A stretch of DNA of 64,000 nt from Tachypleus tridentatus. Taxonomy: Eukaryota > Arthropoda > Merostomata > Xiphosura > Limulidae. Below, one piece after another: positions 46,223 to 58,904 of the stretch (position 1 is its first letter; each line of letters starts with the position of its first letter). Both the position numbers and the translations under genes were made by a program. Location: contig NC_134834.1 in assembly GCF_004210375.1 (NCBI RefSeq), positions 159,607,290-159,671,289 of the forward strand. Direction: 5' to 3'. The notes beneath the pieces are model-generated. The model made no database searches and had not been told where the DNA came from. It saw nothing but the letters and a program-made list of their open reading frames with translations.

Positions 46223-49200
46223 ACTTCACAAAAATATAACCTTTTTTTCCGAGATATAAAAAGTAAACATAACTATTATTTCATTTTCCCAATATAAAAT
46301 CGTATAATTTCTTCAAGACATCTCAATAGCGGATTGGTATTTCTTAGATCGGTATTGTTTACTACCAGCATAGACCATTTTCGAAAGAGGTCATCGTCTC
46401 GAGAGGGCCTCAATATCTCTCCTGACGTATGGAGTTGTTACACGTATCTCCTACCCTAACAAACCAGTTTCGTAACCTAGTTCCTTGTCAGATACATACA
46501 CATAACATCAGTACTTTTGTTTCAAGACTACGTTGTATTTACTTAAACTGTTTTGATTTATGTTATACCAAACTGTAGTTTCATTTAAACGCAAAAGGTG
46601 CTGTGTTGGATCGAACAAAGTGTGTGATTGATGTCGTGGAGATAAAGGTAGCTGTTTGTGATTGGGAAAACATGGTCAGATGGGTGCAACTTAACCTTTC
46701 AACTTCCCAAGTGGTCGCTGCAGAATATTGCCCGCTATTCTGTTAAGCCTTCGACAGGTAAACGAGCAACCTTATATTAATCTCTTGCAACCAGCTGGTT
46801 CAATAACACTCGCACAATCTTGTGCTGAAGACTGGTGAATAAAACATGCAATCCTGTCGCTTCCTAGAAATTATTATACACTTTTTATTAACACTTCTCA
46901 AAATAAAGTAATACTGTGTTTGTAAACTAGAAATTCTGCTGTTAATGTTACTGATCATCAACACAAAACAGTGTTAATGTTATTAATGCCACTGGTTACT
47001 AACACAAGACTGTACGAGTGTTATTAATGTCTGAAATATTAGCTACATAATGATTTTGAGCTATAGACTGGTCATTTATTAACGAGAGATGAATTATCAA
47101 ACTTACATCAACTCTTTTTTTTTTTTTTTAGTATCATACAAATGAATTGGGAAATTTAAGGCAAAAGATATTATGGATTAGTTTCACAGTTACTAGTTTT
47201 AAGTGCGTGAAGCTTGAGGTTGTAAGAGGTTGTTTGTAAATATATAGGTCACTGGTCAAATCAGGTTATTCTGCTCGACGAAGCAGTAGTACGTACGTGT
47301 AAAAACAAACTAGGACCGGAGATAAGTTTTCTGTGGCCCTGGTGCGGAAGCTGGTAACGGAACTCCTTGAAACTTCGTTCAGTTTAATTAGAAATATAAA
47401 ACAGAACTGATCAAACGTAATGATTCTATGATACATTAAAATGCGAATAATAAATTTATTGATGAAGGGCTCTTGGTGTTAACCGTTTAATATCTTCTAG
47501 CATCAGCACTGAAGCTACCTTTTTCTTATATTCTAAGTCAAATATTGCAGACTTAACATTTTGGAAATTAGACCCCCCGAGGCTCAGCAGAGATAATCTT
47601 TGAAATAGCACTGGAAACTGTTGTTCAAAGGTCATACGTCTCAAGTTAATATTTCTATAATTATCACACTACCAGGTAAATAGCTGTGAATTTGAAATAC
47701 ACTCAAACGTGAAAAAATTAATTAATATTGAGTGACATTTTTGAGCTTAGAAGTACAAGATCTAAATATATAATTGCTTTCTGTTTATAGACGATTATAC
47801 TAACTGGCTTATTTGGTGAACTTATATAAAACTCTCTGAAAACAAAATGAAATCAAATGCAATTTTTTTTTTTTATCATAAAAGAAGTTTTTATCATCAT
47901 GAGTTACTACTAGTACATTTACATATAAATCAAAAGATATTGCTTATGATAAAAAGTGAAGTTTGGAAACAGTCATTTATTAAATAGGCAGATTTACGTT
48001 TGCATAAAATCGTACAGAAATAAATCAGTTATCTTCCAAACAACTGTTTTGAGACTTCAAATTGTTAGTCAGTTAAGCGGGTACGCTGTAGTGTCAGATA
48101 ATATACTAATTTTCTTTTGTGTAATTTAATTTCTGTGACTTATTGTTTTTTGTATGTGCTAAAAACAACAGAGGTAAACTAAATGTATTATTCCATATGT
48201 TAAATTAACTAGACTTATATATTTGTTGTTGTTATTAGTGTTTGTTCAAGAGGGTTTCCTGTTTTTATGACTATTTTATTGTTTAAACAAGCTGAAAAGG
48301 TAGGGAAAATATTTAGAAGTGCAGTTTGGATTATAAACTAACTCAATATATTATTATTTCATCACAGAAACTTCTTTGTCTCAGAAATGCTCAAAAGATG
48401 GCAAAGACTAAACTACATCGCATTATCTACGAAAAAAAACACACTGAATGATTGATGTATAGTATAGAGAAGATAGACGTCTTAAAACAAAGGCCTAATT
48501 AAACTATTTACAGTGGTTCGATACAGTAAACAAATAATGAATAACTTTGATGAAATTACACATATAAGATAAGAAACAAATGTCAAGAGTTCACATACGT
48601 TATTAAAACGTATAGACAACTGGAATATTATAAAATTATAGATTTTAATATTGTACACATACAATATTCATGAATTTTTAGTTATTGGTACTAAATTTTT
48701 TATTAACATTTTAGTACTCCAATAAGTTTTGTTTTGTAACATTTATATTTAAAACATTATTAGTTTCAGAATTCTCACACAAGGTTACTGTGTTACAAGA
48801 GCTATCTAGTCTGCTTTCTGTTAAAAAGAACCCTCATGTATAAGTGTTGAAGGCATTTTGTGTTGAAATTTGGTATAAAGTTGTTTTACCACAATTCGGA
48901 TCTGCGGAATTGAAAAATGGAGTGTACCATTTGAAGCTCTTAAAATTGCAAAAACAAAACACAAAACAAAATGGCCGCCAGTTTTGGCTAAATTTTGCTT
49001 TAATTCTTCAGTCAAAATAAAAATAACTATGAACTGGAACATTTTTTTCCTCGTTTTGCTATCCAGAACAGTTACAATACACCTGGTACGCTGTTCATTC
49101 AATTTAATAGTTTTAAAACATATGATTTTTGCCAATAATATAAAAACTATCACATCATCAGGTCGTTTTAATTGTAAGATTTTTCAACGATTCTAAAAAG

Positions 49201-50984
49201 TCATAGGAGTTAAGTGTTAGCAATTTAACACAACCTATAATGATCTAGGTAATAAATTAGATCTTTCTAAAATCTTAAATTTATCAGTTCTTATCTAATA
49301 TGGTTGTCAACTAGCGTTTGTGCCACTGTATTCCAATTTGACAGAAAACTGGTACAATATCATGCATTCCCTGTACAGGTTAAGATGCCGAAATTTCTAG
49401 GGTTAATTGGGTGACATATAAAATAAATGAATAAACGAATAAATAAATACATTAAAATAAAGTTTTTTTGTACTGCTGAAGAACATGTGACGTGACAAAA
49501 GTATCAAAAGAAGACGAATTATTTAGAGGTAAATGATCAGAATTCATTACTGGAACTTGTAAAATCTGATATTAACCTTCTTAAGTGAATGATAATAAGG
49601 CATTCCAGTGAAGTATTTGTGATAAAAGATTGTGAATTGTCTCTACGGTAGCTCATAAGGGATACTAACTTTGATTCTAAGTGTAACATTATTATATTCA
49701 TATGATATTAGGTTTTTTTTGCATGTGTCGTGAAATAAGAGCTCATTGAACCTGAGCTTGTGAATGTTATTGCCTCGTGTATTTTCCTTTCTATGGAGGC
49801 TAAATCACCAACAGTCCATTTTTATAACGTGATCACAGTGACGTTGTATTTCTCTCTCTCCTTTTCTACTGCCGTATTAGGTTTTCCAAAAGAAACAGAC
49901 TTTATGTGGTTTGAGTGAAGCTACGTATGCTAATTGGGTGGTAGCAAGAGTAGTTAATAATCATGGAACCACTTGCTAGCCCAAAAGAACCGAGTGCTAT
50001 TTCACACACACTGTGCGTAATAACACAAGCTAATCAGTAGCGAATAACAGGAAATAATGACACTAAAATAACGTGCTATCTAGTGACATAAAATGAACGA
50101 TAATAAAAACAAACTTATCATAGAAAAAATGTTCTAAATCTCTTCAGCAGTTTCGTTGAAATGACACAAAACTTGCTATTCGTGGTTCACAAATTTTATT
50201 TTAATCCAGAAACTTTTATCCATATTACCCATCAACATTTAAGTATATTATGTTTGACACATTAAATTGTGTAAATGTGTCATAGGTGGTAATTACGACG
50301 GTTATTATGACGAAAGAAAATTTAAAAATATCGATTGTAACCACTGGAAACATCTGTTATTTAAGAAAGTTTCAAAGTGATTGCGCTTTCTCTTTTGTTT
50401 TGCCAGCATTTAACTATGTCGTTAAAACACCGATAGAGAAATTATTAACAATCCTTCCCTGATAGAGGTATGGAAGACTGGTATGCTTTTGATTTTATGA
50501 ATATTAAACATGAAAGTAATGCTCATTCAGGATTTTATTTTTCATAAGATACAGAAAATAAAAACCCGAGTGCAGAAAATAAGATAAAAATAATATTTCA
50601 TTTTTTTACTCTCTAAATCATATATATTTTAGGAAACTCAATCCAAGAAGCATTAGGGTTAGTTCATATTGAAAAATAAACAATATAATCCATAGTTTAT
50701 GAAAATGTTTAATGTTATCAAAGTCGTTAATTTTTTTATTGAGTAATGTCTTTGTCTTTGTATGTAGCATCTCCGTTGGTATATATTTCTTATTTCTATT
50801 TTCCTTTGTAATATACTGTAACTTATTACTGTATAAATAAAAATTTTAAGAAGTCCACTTAATGGTAGTTTTTCACTATCGGTTTTAGTACAACTGAAAA
50901 GAACATTTATTTATTGATACAAAACTTAAAAACAGCAATAAACGTTCAGTTTGTTCTTATAGCTTATTCTCCCTATTTTACGCC
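46223..50984. other. Long unassigned stretch
   Basis: No SINE and no recognised transposon in about 4.8 kb, apart from T-rich and A-rich runs (47115, 47865). A 62-codon minus-strand frame at 47456-47644 is listed separately. The overlapping frames at 48821-49196 on both strands show no domain. Confidence 0.35.
47456..47626 (-). other. Possible terminal coding exon, unrecognised
   Basis: After a CAG that could be a splice acceptor at ~47624, the minus strand is open to a stop at 47456. It has a balanced composition (FQRLSLLSLGGSNFQ, then VASVLMLEDIKRLTPRALHQ) unlike the surrounding AT-rich noise. I do not recognise a family. It could equally be a transposon remnant or chance. Confidence 0.22.
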
Positions 50985-51105
50985 CCCAACTAGTACAGCG
51001 GTATGTCTCCGGATTTACAACGCTAAAATCAGGGGTTCGATTCCCCTCGGTGGGCTGAGCAGATAGCCCGATGTGGCTTTGCTATTAGAAAAATACACAC
51101 ACCCC
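50985..51105 (+). repeat. tRNA-derived SINE, family B, best-preserved copy
   Basis: Complete: actagtacagcggtatg (A box), gatttacaacgc (Val-TAC-like anticodon arm), GGGGTTCGATTCCCC (perfect B box), gcagatagcccgatgtggcttt and an acacacacc tail. No closing acceptor stem, so it is a SINE and not a tRNA gene. Confidence 0.88.
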
Positions 51106-52284
51106 ATTTTACCTCACACGCCTGTTTTCCAGAGGCACGTGTTTGAGGATTTAGTTTTTGAATTATTTCCACTACAGATGTAATGCTTTAGAGTTTGCAC
51201 TAGATGTTAGTGAATTGGATGTTAACCTAAGCCTTTAATCCTTATCAATTTACAGCATTTTTACTTCCTCGCTAAGTACACTACAAAAATGGAAAGCGGT
51301 TTGCGATCGCCAAAAAAGAAACCCATTAATCAGAGCTATATCCACAATCTGAAACAAAAAAAAAAGACTATTTTCTGAAAGTGCTCGGGTTATTGATTTT
51401 CTTTTCAGATATTAACTCCTCTCTGTTGAACACGCCTGGTTTTGAATAACATGAACGGTTTTTCACTGAGTTTTTAACATTCTAGTGCCAATGTTTGCTG
51501 ACGTTTTCTTGTGAGAAATAACTGAGGTGTCAGTTTTAGTGGCTTCCTCTAGTTCTTGTTTCTCTCTGTCTTGATACAAACTGACCAGTGACCACCCAAC
51601 ATCTCATCCAAAAGTCCAAGTAACTCTTTTGTGAAACACAGTACTACCTTTTTCAAATACGGATAAATAAATAAGTTATATATATATATGTATAACACTT
51701 TAAAACAATCTCAAAGCTGTTACTTTCCAGTTTAGCAGATTTTCATTGCTAAGCTTAAATGGACTTAAATAAAAAATAAGTCATTTTAATTAATAAGTTT
51801 AGTGAATAGTAATTTATGCATGGAATGAATAAAAAGAGACTTCAATTAGAATATAAATGTTTGTCTTTTTAAGTTGAAGTTAACCCTTAATTAGTGAGAA
51901 TGTTGTAGGTTGTAGCATCAACTGATGATGACCGCCGTTTAAAGGTTGCATTAATCATTTCCTTTTCAGACAAGAAAGGTAATGTTATTTTATGTAAACG
52001 TGTATATAGAATAGAGATAGTTTTAAGTAACATTTGATACGCAATGAAAGAATAAATGACTTATGTTTCGTAGCATATCTGACCTCATTTCTTGGATGTA
52101 ACTGGCCATAGGTGCCTCAGTATTGGTTGCAAGATGACTTCGTAATTTAGGTTTGCTGTTTGTATTATCGTTAAAACTTAGATCGTATTATTTAAAGATT
52201 TTCAAGCCGCACGTACCAGTAATCATGATGGTCCAGTAATGCATTTTGATTTGTATTTATTTTCAACAGGTAAATCCAAAGATC
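51106..52284. other. Upstream region / presumed 5' intron of the GT92 gene
   Basis: A tract ending ttatttttcaacag just before 52270 looks like a 3' splice acceptor (CAG|G), so upstream exon(s) of the GT92 transcript should lie in or beyond this stretch. No promoter motif is convincing. Confidence 0.35.
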
Positions 52285-53856
52285 ATGATTCGGAATAGAC
52301 GATATCCTCGGAGTGCCAAATGCTTTGGGATATTTTGTAGCTTATTACTACTTAGCGTAGTGATTATTCAAAAAGTTAAGTATTCTATACAGCCAGATAA
52401 CGTCAAGAACTCAGAACGTGTTACGGCAAAAATCCATATCCCTACAGGATACAAGGATATTATAATAAAAAAATCCCATGAAACAGAAATATTTAGGAAG
52501 TATATTCCTAACAAAACCTCAGAATCAAAACCACAAAATAAAGTTTTGAGTTTTGAAAATCGCGTATCCACGAAATCCAATACTTTGATAAAAGAACCTT
52601 TTCATTCAGAAATTGAGACACTTAAAAAGCCTAAGGACACCAAAATTACAATAATAAAAGAAAATTACAATGTTGCTGGTAAAAAGGATTGGAAGGACAA
52701 ATGGACACGAATGGCTTGGAAAATATTCGCCTATTCAGCCTACTGGGATGACCGAGCAGAATTATCAGAAGGTTTTAGAGTGACCATTGTTGCAGCAGGG
52801 CCTCGCCGCCCTTTGATTTTACAAAGAGTGAGCTGTATGCTGAATTACGGTGATTACAATCAGACCACTGACACAAACTTTCAAGTTATCACTGAAAATC
52901 ATGGTAAATCCACGTCGGCCATTTTGTTTTACTGTTTTCCTGCTTCGTCCCAGAATATACCGGTTTCTGCAACTCTGTTTTTGAAAAAGAGGAAAATTGT
53001 GAGAGCCTGGATACCAGTTCACCAACAACGGTTGAGGTCAGATGACAGCACAAATAAGACAGTTGTCTGCTTGCGGCCAATGTTTGGCAATGTCCTTCTG
53101 ACGCCACGGATTGCAGAATTTATTGCTTTTTATCAAATTATTGGTGCCACACACTTCACCTTCTACGATAATGGCATAACAAAAGAGGTGCATTTGTTAC
53201 TGAAAAAACTTCAAGAAAAAGCCAATGTTTCGGTGTCTGTTCACTCCTGGGATTTGCCAAAGACATTATCAAATATATGGGAAAAGGGTCAACTTGCTGC
53301 TATTCAAGACTGCATCCATAGGCACATGAATACTTTTGAGTTTGTAATACTTGTTGATATTGATGAATTTATTGTCCCTCAGAAGCAACACCAGATGACA
53401 GTTCAAGAACTAATTCATTATGTAGATAAACACAAAATAGAACCACAAGGTTTTAAATTGGGAAGCTATGTTTTCAGAAACAGTTTTTTTTGTTTAAGCT
53501 TTACTTCTCAGAATTCAGCCTTGAATTCTTCAATAATGGAATTTCTCACTCAGACAAAACTGTTAAGAAAAAAGAAAATATGGCCCCCATTTGAAAGATC
53601 AAAGGTAATTTTACGCCCTCGTGTGGTTAAAGTCGGAGGAATTCATAAAGTGATAGAACATGTTGTTGGTTATCGGTTTCAAGTCATTCCACCAGAATTT
53701 GGGTTACTTCATCACTACCGAGAGGGAAACAAATTTTGTCAAAACAGCAGCGTTTCTGAATCAGTTATGAATCGGTCGACCCTAAAATATCAAAAACTGC
53801 TAGCGACGTCACCTATTGTTCAAATGTGGAAAACGATGAATAAAAGACAGGTTTAA
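52285..53856 (+). CDS. Glycosyltransferase family 92 (DUF23) type II membrane protein
   Basis: An uninterrupted 523-codon frame. I start it at the first ATG (52285), which follows a likely splice acceptor near 52269; frame upstream of this has no ATG. Layout: short basic cytoplasmic tail (MIRNRRYPRSAK), one membrane anchor (about residues 13-28, FGIFCSLLLLSVVII), a long Lys/Ser-rich stem to about residue 150, and the GT92 domain from about residue 259 (VVCLRPMFGN). The metal-binding DxD motif is D358-I-D360 in LVDIDEFIVP, and the domain ends near the LLHHYREG block (residues 474-481). All expected blocks are present, so the enzyme is probably active. The nematode family member GALT-1 adds galactose to N-glycan core fucose; the same Golgi role is an inference here. 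A polyadenylation signal ATTAAA lies at 53885-53890, just before the satellite. Confidence 0.93.
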   Translation: MIRNRRYPRSAKCFGIFCSLLLLSVVIIQKVKYSIQPDNVKNSERVTAKIHIPTGYKDIIIKKSHETEIFRKYIPNKTSESKPQNKVLSFENRVSTKSNTLIKEPFHSEIETLKKPKDTKITIIKENYNVAGKKDWKDKWTRMAWKIFAYSAYWDDRAELSEGFRVTIVAAGPRRPLILQRVSCMLNYGDYNQTTDTNFQVITENHGKSTSAILFYCFPASSQNIPVSATLFLKKRKIVRAWIPVHQQRLRSDDSTNKTVVCLRPMFGNVLLTPRIAEFIAFYQIIGATHFTFYDNGITKEVHLLLKKLQEKANVSVSVHSWDLPKTLSNIWEKGQLAAIQDCIHRHMNTFEFVILVDIDEFIVPQKQHQMTVQELIHYVDKHKIEPQGFKLGSYVFRNSFFCLSFTSQNSALNSSIMEFLTQTKLLRKKKIWPPFERSKVILRPRVVKVGGIHKVIEHVVGYRFQVIPPEFGLLHHYREGNKFCQNSSVSESVMNRSTLKYQKLLATSPIVQMWKTMNKRQV

Positions 53857-53884
53857 AAGAAAAATTGAGGCACTATGAGAAATG

Positions 53885-53890
53885 ATTAAA
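53885..53890 (+). terminator. Candidate polyadenylation signal (ATTAAA) of the GT92 gene
   Basis: The only poly(A)-signal variant between the stop codon and the satellite array. Cleavage 15-25 nt downstream would end the transcript before the array. Confidence 0.35.
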
Positions 53891-53947
53891 ACATAGAAAA
53901 TAATCCCAAATTTTAGTTTTTATCTTACAAAAAACTCTAAATTCTCT

Positions 53948-55025
53948 ATAATTCATATTCCACTCCATGTAGTTAATCCATATTCCGTTCCATGTAGTTA
54001 ATCCATATTCCGCTCCATGTAGTTAATCCATATTCCACTCCATGTAGTTAATCCATATTCCGCTTTATGTAGTTAATCCATATTCCGCTCCATGTAGTTA
54101 ATTCATATTCCACTCCATGTAATTAATCCATATTTCGCTCCATGTAGTTAATCCATATTCCACTCCGTGTAGTTAATCCATATTCCACTCCGTGTAGTTA
54201 ATCCATATTCCGCTTTATGTAGTTAATCCATATTCCGCTCCATGTAGTTAATTCATATTCCATTCCATGTAGTTAATCCTTATTCCGCTCCATGTAGTTA
54301 ATCCATATTCCACTCCATGTAGTTAATCCATATTCCGCTTTATGTAGTTAATCCATATTCCGCTTTATGTAGTTAATCCATATTCCGCTCCATGTAGTTA
54401 ATTCATATTCCATTCCATATAGTTAATCCATATTCCATTCCATGTAGTTAATCCATATTCCGCTCCATGTAGTTAATCCATATTCCACTCCATGTAGTTA
54501 ATCCATATTCCACTTTATGTAGTTAATCCATATTCCGCTTTATGTAGTTAATCCATATTCCGCTCCATGTAGTTAATTCATATTCCATTCCATGTAGTTA
54601 ATCCATATTCCGCTCCATGTAGTTAATCCATATTCCACTCCATGTAGTTAATCCATATTCCGCTTTATGTAGTTAATCCATATTCCGCTTCATGTAGTTA
54701 ATTCATATTCCACTCCATGTAGTTAATCCATATTCCACTCCATGTAGTTAATCCATATTCCGCTTTATGTAGTTAATCCATATTCCGCTCCATGTAGTTA
54801 ATTCATATTCCATTCCATGTAGTTAATCCATATTCCGCTTCATGTAGTTAATTCATATTCCACTCCATGTAATTAATCCATATTCCACTCCATGTAGTTA
54901 ATCCATATTCCGCTTTATGTAGTTAATCCATATTCCGCTCCATGTAGTTAATTCATATTCCATTCCATGTAGTTAATCCATATTCCATTCCATGTAGTTA
55001 ATCCATATTCCACTCCATGTAGTTT
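53948..55025. repeat. 25-bp tandem satellite, ~43 units, with higher-order arrangement
   Basis: Unit GTAGTTAATCCATATTCC plus a variable 7-base end (gctccat, actccat, gctttat, attccat). The period is exactly 25 bp from 53969 on. Some units read aattcata instead of aatccata. Variant order recurs roughly every 5-7 units: gctttat, gctccat, aattc/attccat, then gctccat and actccat. 25 is not a multiple of 3, so it does not encode a repeat protein. It lies between the GT92 gene and unassigned sequence. Confidence 0.97.
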
Positions 55026-56654
55026 CTCCTTCATTTCCCCGATTTTAATTGGTAATCCTCCTCCCCCTTCCACAGTCTGGTAACTTTACATAATACGAAA
55101 AGTTTCAACAGATGGATGCGAGACAAATTCCTCACTAGGCAACATAATTCAAAAACGACGTTTTCCCAATACAGTGTCCCAGCCTTGGAGAAACATAAGT
55201 AAACAGGTTGACATCTGGTGAAGTCGAAACAAAAAGAGCCTACGAAGGCCATTGGAAATAATGAAATTTTAAGAGAAGACAGGTTTCTGGACCGTTGAGA
55301 GGAAAAATCTCGTTAAAGATGTCTCATGACAGCACAACGTGTAAGAAGTGGCTCGAACAGAGAATCACTGCTTGTGATTTATGATAATCATTAACGTTTC
55401 AGTTTACCCATTTGAGAAAGCTGGTGAAATGTTTAGTACTTTAACACCAGTAAAATGCGTCTGTTGGGAAGAGAACATAAAAATCATAATACAGAAAGTC
55501 TTTTGAAAGTACTGAGGTTATTGAGTTAATCGTACTGTAACGTTTTGTATCTATGTTATGTACTGCTGTACCTTAAATTCGTCTGGGTAATGTAGGGTAA
55601 AAATGTTAATTTTGATTTAAAGAAAGGGTACTTCAGCATTTAACATGCATTCAGTAATATATATGTATGCATATTTTTGATACTAAGTAATCGGTATTCT
55701 GTTTGTCAGCAATGCATATTATTTTAACCCTAAATTCGGGATTGTAATTCAAGTTGGATATAATCAAACATTTGATATGTATAGTTTTATAATGATTGGA
55801 CAGTTCATTAGGATTACCTGTTTAAATAATAACACAAACCTCTAGAGCATGTAATCGATATTATGCATTTTTTTGATGAACCTGAATGCCACAATCAACA
55901 TTGTAATACACTGCCGAATTCTGTGTACCATTTGTGGACTACAATCCCTTATATTCCTTGTCGTGCCTAATACAGTCTGTTATTACGGCTTTGAAAAGGG
56001 TGTAATAGTGAATCTAGAAAGAAGGAGGTCAAATGTGGCCTCGTAGGTAGTGTGCATGGACTGTGAGCCTGAGGTTTCAAAGTTTGCAAACTATTGCCGC
56101 AAAACCTTCACTCTTCACTTTAGGACACCCTCAAGATTAATTTCCAAATTCCTCTATTCGGTCAAACAAGAGTAGCTCCAAAGTTGTTTATTAAATAGTA
56201 GACAAATAAGCACACGCCGCCATTTAGTAGTTTTACATAACAAATAAGCAAGAATGTCATTATAAAACACTTTTTTTTTGACTGGATATTTAAATATGTC
56301 GTTGTCAGAGTCTGTCTACACTGAGGGACTACGTTTTCCACGAGAAAAACTGTGGTTACAGACTTTGGTTAAAGGTTTCTAAGATGCAACAGAGATCAGC
56401 TTGTGTTTCAATTAATCATTTTTTAACATCATTCGGTTTTACACTGCTTTAATAGTACCATAAAAATAACGCTGTACAAAGTGTATTATAGCAGCTGGAG
56501 CCAGTCTAAAAGTTATTTATCACAGACGTAAACAGGAAAACAGCTTCATTGGTGCTCCAAAACTGGCAATGAGATAAAAATATGAGGAAAACCACATGAA
56601 ACATTTGATCACATGACTGGAGGTGGTATTACAACAAATTTTATGACACCGAAA
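55026..56654. other. Unassigned sequence after the satellite
   Basis: No gene or classified repeat supported. The 73-codon minus-strand frame at 55031-55252 has no recognisable domain. Confidence 0.3.
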
Positions 56655-56785
56655 TGTTGTTTTCCCAGCGGCAAAACAGTATATCTACTGACTTACAACT
56701 CTAAAAATCAGGTTTCGATACTCGTGGTGGGCAGGTCACTAATAGCCCATAGCGGAGCTTTGTATATTTTGCAAACAAACCGAAA
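56655..56785 (+). repeat. tRNA-derived SINE, family C
   Basis: agcggcaaaacagtatatc, B box AGGTTTCGATACTCG, gtgggcaggtc..atagccc and a gctttgtatattttgcaaac tail. Confidence 0.78.
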
Positions 56786-57389
56786 TGTTACGAGACGATA
56801 ATGCAACGACCAAACTTGTTCATATTGGCTGAAATTGGTTAAAATGAACTCAACAGTAAGTTCATTTACCTTCCTTGTTCAGCACGCTCACTGGATTCCC
56901 AATACAACTGATCATCTTTGAAATGAACTTAAATGTCACACAAGCCATAATAGTCTTGTGCTGACGTCTGTGTGCCAGTTAAAAACCACACTTTGCGTCA
57001 AACGGGTAATGGTTAAGCAAGACACCTTCTTGTAGCCACGCTACGAGAAATCCAACTCAGTATTGCTGCAAAACAGAAGTCTAACCTAATACCAGCTGGA
57101 AATGCTAATAGAATGGCTAGTTAAACTTGTATAAAAAGTTGATTTTGTAGTAATTATGTAAAAGAAGATTGACCATAACCCTCCTTTTCTGTGATTTAAA
57201 ACTAGTGTGTATTTTGAACAAGAAGTATAAATGAAGTGTTTATATTTTAGTTCCAATAATGTTGTTTCTTCTGTAAATAATCACAAAAGAGAGAAAATTA
57301 AAAGAAAATCCAATCTCCGACTAGCTAGTCACAGGGTGTTAGCTTCCTTCATCTCTTTTGATGTTATCAATATAAAATACGTGCGTTAG

Positions 57390-57480
57390 TGTTTTATAGC
57401 AAAGCCACATCGGGCTCTCTGCTGTGTCCGCTGAGAGGAATAGAACCCCTGATTTTTAGCATTGCAAATCCTCCAGGGAA
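57390..57480 (-). repeat. tRNA-derived SINE, family B
   Basis: Tail at the left (tagcaaagccacatcgggct), B box inverted (gaatagaacccctg), head partly lost at ~57470. Confidence 0.75.
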
Positions 57481-57803
57481 CGGTTATAAATGGATGGTGA
57501 ATTATTGTGATTTCCCTGTAGGTTAGCTTAATATTATGTTTCAGATAATTCAGAATGTGTGATAGCCAAGTCTAGTATCATTTGATAGATCTTTATGGGT
57601 CAGTTAATTGTTGTCGTCATCTTTAGCGAAGCTGTTCTTAGATAAAATTGTCATCTTTCTAATTCTCACACATATAGTAGAGATGATTGGGAGTAAGCTT
57701 TACTTGTCCATCAATGAGGAAGTATTTGAGTGAAGAGACACAGTTGTGGAACACTGACACTGGATACTAAAAATCACCTTAAACGTACGAATTTGTATTA
57801 TCT

Positions 57804-58076
57804 CGGCCTGGCATAACCTTGTGGTGAGGACACTCGATTCGTAATCTGAAGATCGCAGGTTTGAATCCCCGTCACCGAGCATGCTGGTCCTCTGAACCGT
57901 GGGGACGTAATAAGTGAAGGTTAACTCCACTATTCTTTGGTAAAGAGTAGCTCAAGTGTGGTTGTGGATGGTGTTCACCAACAGCCCTTCTTTCTAGTCT
58001 AGCACATGAAAATTAAGGACGGTTAGCCTAGACAACCTTCGAGTAACTTGGTGGGAAATTCAAAATAAACAAACAA
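57804..58076 (+). repeat. SINE family A, diverged
   Basis: CGGCCTGGCATAACC start, complete but mutated body. Flanks share TTGTATT, a possible target duplication. Confidence 0.88.
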
Positions 58077-58613
58077 ATTGTATTTATTAAGGAATGCCTC
58101 AAGTCTTCCCTCAGCTTTTTTGTTTATTTATTTTTTGTTAGCAGAACTGGTCATTACGATCTATGAAACTATTACAGCGCAAATGTTTTGTATAAGTTAA
58201 GTTGTTGGAAATACGGTTTGTTAATAATGCATTTTGTTTTGTTCAACTTTTGGTTAATTTTGGGACTAATTTCAAATTTTTATTTTGTTAGTATTTCTAC
58301 AGTTTTTTTCAGAGTGCACAGTTAAGTTTTGTATGTAATTTTAAGTATAAAAAAGTATTGTATTTTTCTTTCTCAGCTTTTTATTTGTTTTCTAAATAAA
58401 TCTTTTATTATAACTTCTTCTCTTCCATTTATCAATATGTACATCCAAACAACACAATTTGAGATGCTATAAAATATTAAACATTAAAACATTTCTCAAA
58501 AACATATTTTAACTTCTGCTTACTTAATTATTATTGCTATTTTTTACTGTGATAATTTATGTAAGGATGCAAATACTTTTGTACATTTTTTTTATCTTTT
58601 CTAAGATAGTCAA

Positions 58614-58893
58614 GACCCGGTATGGCCAAACGTGTTAAGGCGTTCGACTCGTAACCCGAGGGTCGTGGTTTCGAATCCCGCTCGCGCCAAACATGCCCGT
58701 CCTTTTAGCCGTGGGGGCCTTATAATGTGACGGTCAATCCCACTATTCGTTGGTAAAAGAGTAGCCCAAGAGTTGGCGGTGGGTGGTGATGACTAGTTGC
58801 CTTCCCTCTAGTCTTACACTGCTAAAGTAGGGACGGCTAGTGCAGATAGCCCTAGAGTAGCTTTGCGCGAAATTAAAAAAAACGAAAAAAAAA
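58614..58893 (+). repeat. SINE family A, full length
   Basis: GACCCGGTATGGCC start, intact body and A-rich tail. Tail-to-tail with the next copy. Confidence 0.93.
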
Positions 58894-58904
58894 GTCCACT
58901 ATCA

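Noticed and set aside
48821-49196. 110-codon minus-strand and 70-codon plus-strand frames
   Set aside because: They overlap on opposite strands, have no domain, and show composition typical of AT-rich noise.
50985-51105. Possible true tRNA-Val gene
   Set aside because: A and B boxes are excellent, but no acceptor stem can close, and the sequence continues into the family B SINE tail.
52246-52284. Earlier start for the GT92 protein
   Set aside because: The extra 13 codons begin at TTG and lie in what looks like the polypyrimidine tract and acceptor of an intron.
53948-55025. CRISPR-like array
   Set aside because: Units are contiguous with no unique spacers, and the genome is eukaryotic. It is a satellite.
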